DNA of 21,438 bases from assembly GCA_002479215.1 (NCBI GenBank), contig DLME01000279.1, forward strand, positions 1 through 21,438, in the 5' to 3' direction. Below, piece by piece: positions 9,385 through 15,685 of this stretch. Source of the DNA: Syntrophaceae bacterium UBA7544 (lineage in GTDB: Bacteria; Desulfobacterota; Syntrophia; Syntrophales; Smithellaceae). A program made the translations under genes and the position numbers. The number at the start of each line of letters is the position of its first letter. Position 1 is the first letter of the stretch. Below the pieces are notes generated by a model. It ran no database searches. It was not told the origin of the DNA and saw nothing but the letters and a program-made list of their open reading frames with translations.

Positions 9385-10063
9385 AGATTCCGCCATCCTG
9401 ATAATTAAGAATGCCATGCAGAAGAGGCGCAAAGCCCTATCCGAATATGAGGCAAAACAAGTGCTAGCCGCTTATGGCATTCCTGTGACACGGGAATGTC
9501 TTGCTGAGAAGAGAGCCGATGTGGAAAAGGCTGCACAGGAAATCGGTTATCCCCTGGTGATGAAGGGCTGTTCTTCTGAAATAGTCCATAAGACGGAAAA
9601 AGGATTGATTTATACAGATATACGCAGCGATGCGGAAGCTCTGAAAGCCTTTGATCAAATTAAAGAAAGACTGAATGTTTATAGTGGAGCTGTTTTGATC
9701 CAGGAAATGATCCCAGGACGAAGGGAACTCGTCATGGGTATGACTCGCGATGATCAGTTCGGCCCTTGTGTTATGTTTGGGTTGGGAGGAATTTTTACGG
9801 AAATCCTCAAAGACATTTCTTTTCGCCGGGCGCCTCTTGAAAAGAGCGACGCTTTGGAAATAATGCAGGAGATCAAAGGGCATAATATCCTTGGTGCCTT
9901 TCGTGGAATGGAAGCTGCGGATGTGGAAAGCCTTGCGGATATTCTTATACAGTTGGGGAAAATCGGTTTGGAAATCGATCATGTGCAGGAAATTGATCTC
10001 AACCCTGTCATAATTTTCGGGAAGAAGCCAATTGTGGTCGATGCCCTGATGATCTTAGAATAA
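9377..10063 (+). CDS. ADP-forming acyl-CoA synthetase, beta (ATP-grasp) subunit
   Basis: A 228-residue ATP-grasp subunit that partners the preceding alpha subunit. An upstream in-frame ATG exists at 9284, deep within the alpha gene. The ATG at 9377 is preferred because GGAAGGAGG (9358-9366) lies 10 nt before it and the resulting protein begins like other ACD beta subunits. The ATP-grasp fold is shown by GYPLVMKGCSSEIVHKTEKG, by IQEMIPGRRELVMGMTRD, by FGLGGIFTEIL, and by the closing EIDLNPV with an acidic metal-binding set. His71 coincides with the second phospho-histidine (His71 beta) described for archaeal ACDs. The overlap with the alpha stop codon implies coupled translation and equal stoichiometry. 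Confidence 0.92.
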   Translation: MNKDSAILIIKNAMQKRRKALSEYEAKQVLAAYGIPVTRECLAEKRADVEKAAQEIGYPLVMKGCSSEIVHKTEKGLIYTDIRSDAEALKAFDQIKERLNVYSGAVLIQEMIPGRRELVMGMTRDDQFGPCVMFGLGGIFTEILKDISFRRAPLEKSDALEIMQEIKGHNILGAFRGMEAADVESLADILIQLGKIGLEIDHVQEIDLNPVIIFGKKPIVVDALMILE

Positions 10064-10069
10064 ATAGCC

Positions 10070-10104
10070 GGTCATTTAATTTAATGGTCTTGAAATATTT
10101 TTTT
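10070..10104 (+). terminator. Weak candidate terminator after the ACD operon
   Basis: A 7-bp stem with two G-T pairs (10070-10076 with 10083-10089) and a 6-nt loop is followed after about 8 nt by a run of seven T (10098-10104). The stem is AT-rich and weak, so this is only a candidate. It lies between the end of the + strand beta subunit and the converging minus-strand sensor gene. Confidence 0.3.
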
Positions 10105-10128
10105 GTTTTCAACTGTTCGACAAAATAA

Positions 10129-12204
10129 TCAATTGGATTGATAAGATTTTATATTGGCGAAAAAATGGTAACCGTTTCGTCCGTGTGCTTTGACGTAGTA
10201 CATGGCCATATCGGCATTTTTCAAAAGAGAATCAATGTCTTCACAGTCATCAGGGTAGATGGCAATGCCTATACTGACGCTGGATGTAATTTTATTATCG
10301 TCACAGGTAAAGGGCTGCTGGAAAGAGCTTAAAATAATTTCGGCAACCTCAATAGAATCTTCAACCCTTTCTATTGCCGGCAATAATATTATAAATTCGT
10401 CGCCTCCCAATCGAGAAATTGTATCATTTTGGCGCAGGCGGCCAGTTAGCCGCAGACTTATCTCTTTTAGCAATTGATCTCCAACCATGTGTCCCAGCGT
10501 ATCATTGACATTCTTGAAGTGATCCAAATCAAGCATCATTGCCGCCAGCTTTTGGCCGTTACGCTTGGCTTGGGCCAGAGCCATTTTGAGTCGGTCCATA
10601 AACAGAATCCGGTTAGGTAATCCAGTCAGCGGATCATGGGTAGCTATATAGTTGAGTTGTTGTTCCGTCCGTTTCCGCTCGGTAATATCATGCCCAATTC
10701 CTCGAAATCCAAAAACTTTTCCTTCCCCGTCTAGTTTGGGGAAAATAGAAAGTTCGAAAAGAGTTATGGTACCGTCCGGCCGGATAAATTCATAGGGAAA
10801 ACTCTTCGTCGGTTCGCCGGTTTCATAAACCTGACGGAATATTTTGTAGAGTTCGCCGGCTTGGTCTTTTTTAATGAAGGACCGATAGTTTATTCCGATT
10901 AATTGTTTTAGCGAATATCCAACGCTGCGGGCAACGGCATCATTGATGAAAACAATGTTGCCGGTGAGGTCGATTTCGAAATACCACTCATCCATTTCGT
11001 CAATGATAGTTCTATACTTTTCTTCTGACTGCCGGATTGTCTCTTCCATTTGCCTGCGCTCTGTAACGTCGCGGCTGATTCCCCGAAATCCGATTGGCGT
11101 ACCCTCATTGTCCCGTATAAGAGAGATGGAAATTTCGTTGAACCCTTTCGTTCCGTTCTTTCGAATAATTTCTATGTCTAATAATTTAACCGGTTGACTT
11201 GTTAAGTAAACATTGGTGAAAATTCGGCGCATATTTTTTGCCGTTTTTTCATCTTGAAATTGCCGGTGATTCATGCCAATTAATTCCTCACGGGAATATC
11301 CGATGTTTCTGCATTCCGCATCATTAACAAAAGTAAAAGTGCCTGTGAGGTCTATTTCAAAATAACCTTCTTGCATATTTTCAAGAATGTTTCGGTATTT
11401 CTCTACGGATTGGCGCAGGGCTTCTTCCATATTTTTTCGCTCGGTTACGTCTCGGGAAACACCCCGGAATCCGACAGGATTACCTTTTGAATTTCTGATA
11501 AGAGATACCGATGTTTCGTGAATAGCTTTCGTCCCGTCTTTTCTGATGGACTCCAGTTCTAACGCGTCTATCGGTTTACCTGTGCGATAAAGTTCCAAAT
11601 AAGGCTTGTACAATTTTTTAGCGGTTTCTTCATCCATATGCCGCCGGTAGTTCATGCCGATCAGTTCTTCTTTGGTATATCCCAGATATCTGCAGTTTGC
11701 TTCATTCGCAAATGTATAATTACCGTCAAGGTCAAGCTCAAAATAGCCTTCCCGGATGCTCTCCAGAATGCTTCGATACTTTTCCTCACTCCTGAGCAAT
11801 GTTTCTTCTATTCTTTTGCGCTCGGTAATATCCATAAAACTTCCGAGCGTGGCACGATGCCCTTTATAGGTTATGGATGTAATCATCTCCAAAATCCACA
11901 TTGTATCGCCATTTTTTCTGATGTACCTGTATTCATAGCTTTCGGGGTACTTCCCTTTCAGGCTCTTTACGGCCTTTTCCCTCACCATTGCTTTATCGTC
12001 AGGGTGAACACGATCAAGTGAATTTTTGTCTAGGAGTTCCGGGTCGGAATAACCGGTAAACTTACTATAAAGCGGGCTGATATAGACGAATTTTCCACGC
12101 TGTACAATATATATACCGACGCCGATATTGGAGATGATGTTTTTTGCCAGATCGAATAAATCAATCTGTTTGGAAGGTTTTTTCTTGGCTGCTGTAACTG
12201 ACAT
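10129..12204 (-). CDS. Diguanylate cyclase with four PAS domains
   Basis: A 691-residue sensor that probably makes c-di-GMP from two GTP. Four PAS units, each ending in a D(I/V)TER linker, occupy about residues 20-128, 142-256, 268-383 and 394-509. A GGDEF domain follows at about 515-685, with GGDEF at 600-604 inside SRLGGDEF and the DLDHFKNVND stretch before it. An RxxD inhibitory site (Arg591 to Asp594) lies five residues before GGDEF, so product inhibition is expected. No EAL domain, membrane span or signal peptide is seen, so it is a cytoplasmic sensor. PAS 2 to 4 are closely alike (EEKYR..L, the GYFE(L/I)DL stretch, ELIGMN) and look like internal duplication. Only a weak purine stretch precedes the start. 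It is transcribed away from the acyl-CoA dehydrogenase gene. Confidence 0.93.
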   Translation of the reverse strand: MSVTAAKKKPSKQIDLFDLAKNIISNIGVGIYIVQRGKFVYISPLYSKFTGYSDPELLDKNSLDRVHPDDKAMVREKAVKSLKGKYPESYEYRYIRKNGDTMWILEMITSITYKGHRATLGSFMDITERKRIEETLLRSEEKYRSILESIREGYFELDLDGNYTFANEANCRYLGYTKEELIGMNYRRHMDEETAKKLYKPYLELYRTGKPIDALELESIRKDGTKAIHETSVSLIRNSKGNPVGFRGVSRDVTERKNMEEALRQSVEKYRNILENMQEGYFEIDLTGTFTFVNDAECRNIGYSREELIGMNHRQFQDEKTAKNMRRIFTNVYLTSQPVKLLDIEIIRKNGTKGFNEISISLIRDNEGTPIGFRGISRDVTERRQMEETIRQSEEKYRTIIDEMDEWYFEIDLTGNIVFINDAVARSVGYSLKQLIGINYRSFIKKDQAGELYKIFRQVYETGEPTKSFPYEFIRPDGTITLFELSIFPKLDGEGKVFGFRGIGHDITERKRTEQQLNYIATHDPLTGLPNRILFMDRLKMALAQAKRNGQKLAAMMLDLDHFKNVNDTLGHMVGDQLLKEISLRLTGRLRQNDTISRLGGDEFIILLPAIERVEDSIEVAEIILSSFQQPFTCDDNKITSSVSIGIAIYPDDCEDIDSLLKNADMAMYYVKAHGRNGYHFFANIKSYQSN

Positions 12205-12368
12205 TTTTTCAAAAGCCTTAATTTTTTTGGTGAATAAACTATAGCTTGGTTTAGTCAGCTCAGCACGATAATTATTCGAGCAGATGCCTTATCGGCATAA
12301 CAATACCGGATGAGATTAGCAAAAATGGTGAAACGTGTGATTATATGAAGAACAAATTTGTGTCAAGA

Positions 12369-12387
12369 AAATAAACCGGGTTTATTT
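12369..12387. promoter_or_regulatory. 19-nt palindrome, candidate operator
   Basis: AAATAAACCGGGTTTATTT consists of two perfect 9-bp arms around a single central G. The right arm core GGTTTATT recurs as a direct repeat at 12394-12401. One-base spacing makes an RNA hairpin unlikely and suits a dimeric repressor such as a TetR-type protein. It lies about 165 nt before the PAS-GGDEF start and about 457 nt before the acyl-CoA dehydrogenase start, so it more likely affects the former, or both. No regulator gene is adjacent. Confidence 0.4.
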
Positions 12388-12691
12388 GAATACGGTTTAT
12401 TGTATAAAAAGAAACCTAATTTTGGTAAAAATAGCTATTTTATAGAAAGGTTCTATATCGAAAGTGTATCATAGTAGATGGCGTATTTATATAGTGGGTG
12501 GATCATAAAATTAATTAAAGTGACTCTTAAAAAATAGTTTGGAAAAAAGAGATAAAAAATTAATCCGTGATAAAAAGGTATTGTTACACGAAACTTTATG
12601 GAAGGCTTTTACTCGTAAAGTGAATGTCTTTGATTATAAATCGAAATAAACCAAATGAAAGTTTATATGCACAACTTATATTAAGATTAGC

Positions 12692-12719
12692 TTGATTTTT
12701 TTGCTGCCAATGCTGTATT
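12692..12719 (+). promoter_or_regulatory. Candidate sigma-70-type promoter for acyl-CoA dehydrogenase
   Basis: TTGATT (12692-12697) and TGTATT (12714-12719) are separated by 16 bp and sit about 125 nt before the ATG. In such AT-rich DNA, matches like this are common by chance, so support is low. Confidence 0.22.
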
Positions 12720-12843
12720 GTGCGGCGAAAACTTGCGATAGGATAAAAATAAATTGCTGGATTTTTGTGGCCGTAGTCACCGGAGTAGTAAGGACTGGTG
12801 AAGGACAACGATTCTGCAAGAAATATAAATTGAGGAGTGTGTT

Positions 12844-14709
12844 ATGGCATTAAATCCTTTGGTTGATTCACGAGATGTAAGATTTGTTTTATTCGAGGTA
12901 TTGCAAGCGGACAAGCTCAGTAAGTACGATAAATTTTCCGGCTTTGATAAAGATACATATGAAGCCACACTGGAGCTGGCAGAGCAGCTTGCCGTCGAGC
13001 AGGTTTATCCCGCCAATGCCGAAGCCGATAAAACCGGTGCTAAGTATGATCCCGAAACAAAATCGGTTACTATTCCCGAGGGATACAAGTCGGCAATGAG
13101 GCTTTATAAAGAGTCTGGCTTTTCCGGACTGGGAAACGAGCCGGAATGGGGCGGTGTGGGAATGCCCGAAGTCATCTGCCGCTCTATTATGGATTATTTT
13201 TCCGCCGCCGCCGTGGCTTTTCTCACTTACGATACGCTGAAGGGGGGAGCTTCCCGGCTTATCGAGAATTTCGGCTCCGAAGAATTGAAAAAAACGTACA
13301 TGGAAAAAATGGTATCCGGCCAGTGGGGCGGAACGATGTGCCTGACCGAATCAGGCGCCGGTTCCGATGTTGGCGCTTTAAAAACAAAAGCGGTTAAACA
13401 AAAAGACGGAACTTATCTTTTAACCGGACAGAAAATCTTCATTACCGCCGGCGATAACGATATGTATGAAAATATAATCCATCCGGTTTTGGCCCGTATT
13501 GAAGGAGATCCCCCGGGAACGCCGGGTATATCGATATTCATTGTGCCGAAATATCATGTAAAGCCGGATGGAAGCTTAGGTGAGCGCAATGATATAATAA
13601 CCACCGGCATTGAACACAAGATGGGAATCAAAGGATCGGCTACCTGTTCATTGAGTCTGGGTGACAATGATAAATGCGTGGGCTACCTTCTAGGCGCCGA
13701 GCGGCAGGGAATGAAAATCATGTTTCAGATGATGAATGAAGCGCGGCTTGATGTGGCCAATCAGGCGTCGGGCGCATCGAGTTCTGCTTATATGCACGCG
13801 GTAACTTACGCAAAAAACAGGCTGCAGGGAACTGATCCCGCGAAGAAAGGAGATACTGCGTCAGCTCCGATTGTAAAGCATCCCGACGTCAAGAGAATGT
13901 TGTTGTGGATGAAGGCGCAGGTGGAAGCGATGAGAATGCTTACCCTGCTTGCCGCTTATTCGGCCGATATCAGCCGGGTAGAAAAAGGTGAGGCGGCAAA
14001 GGAAGCACAAGCGCTTTTGGATTTTCTTATTCCACTGTGTAAAGCGGGCAATACCGATCTTGCCTGGCTGGTAACTTCCGAGGCCATGCAGGTTTATGGT
14101 GGTTACGGATATTGTTCGGAATATCCTGTTGAACAGTTCGCCCGTGATTGTAAAATTCTCGCTATCTACGAGGGAACAAACGGTATTCAATCCATGGATC
14201 TGACCATGAGAAAACTGCTCATGAATCCGGAGATGTATAATTATAAAATCTTCAAAAAAAGAATTCAGGAAACGATAGATAAGGCCAAAGGGGTCGTTGA
14301 TGAAAAATATATAGCGGCTGTCCGCACGGGTGTGGAAAGAATGGACCAAACAATACAAAAATTGAACGAGTATAAGGAACAGAAAAAAATGTTGGATATT
14401 CTGGCGATTGCCACCCCCCTGCAGAATGCTATGAGAATGCTGGCGCACGCCTGGATGCATTTGTGGTCTTTAACGATTACTATTCCGAAACTAAAAGCGA
14501 TTGCCAAGGACATATCCGGAGAAAAAGTGGTAAATATGGTTAAAGATAATGCGGAGGCCGCCTACTATTATGGGAGAATATTATCGGCCAGATATTATCT
14601 GGGTGCCGAATTCAAGCATTATTACGGCTATCTGGATTATATAACTTCGGGAGAGCAAGCTGTAGTAGAAGCCTTTGAAGATGTATTTACCGGAGCCCTA
14701 CCCCAGTAA
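12844..14709 (+). CDS. Acyl-CoA dehydrogenase with extended C-terminal domain
   Basis: A 621-residue FAD flavoprotein that removes two hydrogens at C2-C3 of an acyl-CoA, passing electrons to an electron-transfer flavoprotein or similar carrier. It belongs to the long (about 600 aa) acyl-CoA dehydrogenase group with an extra C-terminal domain, which includes DmdC-type enzymes and many beta-oxidation paralogues in syntrophs. The N-terminal cap is at about 1-70. The FAD/substrate signature MCLTESGAGSDVG lies near 165-177, the YGGYGY stretch lies before the active site, and the catalytic base is Glu443 in YEGTNGIQ. The extra helical domain is at about 470-621. The start is fixed by GAGGAG at 12832-12837, six nt upstream. 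It forms a single-gene unit ending in a strong terminator. Chain length and substrate cannot be read from sequence. Confidence 0.93.
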   Translation: MALNPLVDSRDVRFVLFEVLQADKLSKYDKFSGFDKDTYEATLELAEQLAVEQVYPANAEADKTGAKYDPETKSVTIPEGYKSAMRLYKESGFSGLGNEPEWGGVGMPEVICRSIMDYFSAAAVAFLTYDTLKGGASRLIENFGSEELKKTYMEKMVSGQWGGTMCLTESGAGSDVGALKTKAVKQKDGTYLLTGQKIFITAGDNDMYENIIHPVLARIEGDPPGTPGISIFIVPKYHVKPDGSLGERNDIITTGIEHKMGIKGSATCSLSLGDNDKCVGYLLGAERQGMKIMFQMMNEARLDVANQASGASSSAYMHAVTYAKNRLQGTDPAKKGDTASAPIVKHPDVKRMLLWMKAQVEAMRMLTLLAAYSADISRVEKGEAAKEAQALLDFLIPLCKAGNTDLAWLVTSEAMQVYGGYGYCSEYPVEQFARDCKILAIYEGTNGIQSMDLTMRKLLMNPEMYNYKIFKKRIQETIDKAKGVVDEKYIAAVRTGVERMDQTIQKLNEYKEQKKMLDILAIATPLQNAMRMLAHAWMHLWSLTITIPKLKAIAKDISGEKVVNMVKDNAEAAYYYGRILSARYYLGAEFKHYYGYLDYITSGEQAVVEAFEDVFTGALPQ

Positions 14710-14736
14710 ATAATTTTAGGTAAAAAAGTATTCAGC

Positions 14737-14769
14737 AAAAGCCCCTGAAGTTCGTCTTCAGGGGCTTTT
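14737..14769. terminator. Strong bidirectional intrinsic terminator
   Basis: A perfect 14-bp stem (14737-14750 with 14756-14769) with a 5-nt TTCGT loop has AAAA on one flank and TTTT on the other, so it reads as a terminator on both strands. It lies between the converging acyl-CoA dehydrogenase (+) and thioesterase (-) genes and can serve both. Confidence 0.93.
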
Positions 14770-14807
14770 CATAGAGGTTTGTCCTTCGGTCTTCAGTCTT
14801 TTATCCT

Positions 14808-15233
14808 TTAACTTCCTAGAAAAGGAAGCGGTTTTTCCATTCGATAAACAAGTGCCTGACAGGCGGCAATAAGATTATTTTTATCGTCGGTCACGATAAT
14901 ATCATAGGCGGCGGTTTTTTTAGCTTTGTTGATTTCTTTTGCTTTAGCAGTTAGCTTAGAATCTTTAGCGGGTGAAACAAGATAATTTATGTTCATGTTT
15001 AAAGCCACGGCCATAGTGCCATGAGAGTTGGAAGCAACTTCAAAAGCTGCATCGATTAGCGCGAATATAGCCCCGCCGTGAGCCATACCGAACATATTTT
15101 CCATATCTCGGGTAAAAATCATTTCGACTTCGGCATACCCCTCCTGAAGATCGATCAACTTTAAACCGAATTTCTTTGCGAAAGGCTCTGCCGTTACTTG
15201 TTTGTATATGGCATTTCTAATTTCATTATTCAT
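14808..15233 (-). CDS. PaaI-family hotdog acyl-CoA thioesterase
   Basis: A 141-residue single hotdog-fold protein predicted to hydrolyse acyl-CoA or aryl-CoA thioesters to the acid and CoA. The segment FGMAHGGAIFALIDAAFE followed by Asn-Ser-His-Gly is the PaaI signature. With this start, Asn46, Gly53 and Asp61 coincide with the catalytic positions of E. coli PaaI. An ATG at 15260 would add nine residues, but the start at 15233 is preferred because GGGGAG (minus strand, 15246-15241) lies seven nt before it. It converges on the acyl-CoA dehydrogenase gene and shares its terminator. It may recycle CoA from dead-end acyl-CoA in a fatty- or aromatic-acid degrader, which is inferred from context. 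Confidence 0.9.
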   Translation of the reverse strand: MNNEIRNAIYKQVTAEPFAKKFGLKLIDLQEGYAEVEMIFTRDMENMFGMAHGGAIFALIDAAFEVASNSHGTMAVALNMNINYLVSPAKDSKLTAKAKEINKAKKTAAYDIIVTDDKNNLIAACQALVYRMEKPLPFLGS

Positions 15234-15685
15234 GATTTTTCTCCCCAATAGAATAGGCAAACATTGTTGATAAAAGTATATATTATTGTGGCGGTGATAG
15301 TCAAAATAGAAAAAGGTTTCCTCGTGGAAGCCCGTATTTCTGGTGGTGCTGGCAGTCTACTGCGAACCAGTCTCTACACAAAATCTCGTAAAAAACGAGA
15401 AATAAACGTGATTTTGGGGGAGGTTAGTGCTATTTTTTATAGGTGGAAAACTAACCGCGTAGCTGGTACAGTTTTTGCGGAGCCCTCAAAACTACGGAAC
15501 TCTAACTTAAAATGTGGTACAAGTATTGGGGGCAGTTCAATTGAAAGAAAATTTGTTTCAAGTGATTGAATATATTAACATCAGTTTTACAGCTAAATTA
15601 TGGAGGGGGTATTAGCCCTAATGACTTTGATATCGGGAATGTCGGTTAAATATAAAAAAGTTTTGATCGCAAAGGAGAAAGGCGG
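15234..15685. other. Gene-free divergent region with several inverted repeats
   Basis: This 452-nt stretch separates the minus-strand thioesterase from the UPF0182 gene and should contain both promoters. It has a hairpin TCTCGT/ACGAGA (15384-15389 with 15395-15400). A 7-bp pair GGTTAGT/ACTAACC (15422-15428 with 15450-15456) encloses a smaller CTAT/ATAG stem, and there is a 10-bp palindrome TTCAATTGAA (15536-15545). The open frame at 15264-15569 has no ribosome site or family signature and I do not call it a gene. AAAGGAG at 15671-15677 is the ribosome site of the next gene. Confidence 0.5.

Larger units (their letters stand above)
12205..12843. promoter_or_regulatory. AT-rich divergent intergenic region
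   Basis: A 639-nt gene-free stretch separates the minus-strand PAS-GGDEF gene from the + strand acyl-CoA dehydrogenase gene and must carry both promoters. It is strongly AT-rich (16 G or C in the 60 bases at 12541-12600). It holds a 19-nt palindrome, a smaller dyad (ATGCC/GGCAT near 12286-12300) and a candidate promoter. I see no convincing gene: the short minus-strand frame at 12596-12808 has no ribosome site or family signature. A small RNA cannot be excluded. Confidence 0.6.

Noticed and set aside
12596..12808. 70-codon minus-strand frame in the divergent region
   Set aside because: No ribosome site or domain is seen, and its composition is that expected of AT-rich non-coding DNA.
13861..14460. 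199-codon minus-strand open frame inside the acyl-CoA dehydrogenase gene
   Set aside because: It is a frame shadow of a clearly coding gene, rich in His/Phe/Arg as expected from antisense reading, with no ribosome site.
15234..15260. Longer start for the PaaI-type thioesterase, adding nine residues
   Set aside because: GGGGAG lies seven nt before the inner ATG at 15233, and that start gives PaaI-like numbering of Asn46, Gly53 and Asp61.
15264..15569. 101-codon + strand open frame between the thioesterase and UPF0182 genes
   Set aside because: It has no ribosome site and no recognisable family, it is full of inverted repeats, and it overlaps the expected divergent promoter region.
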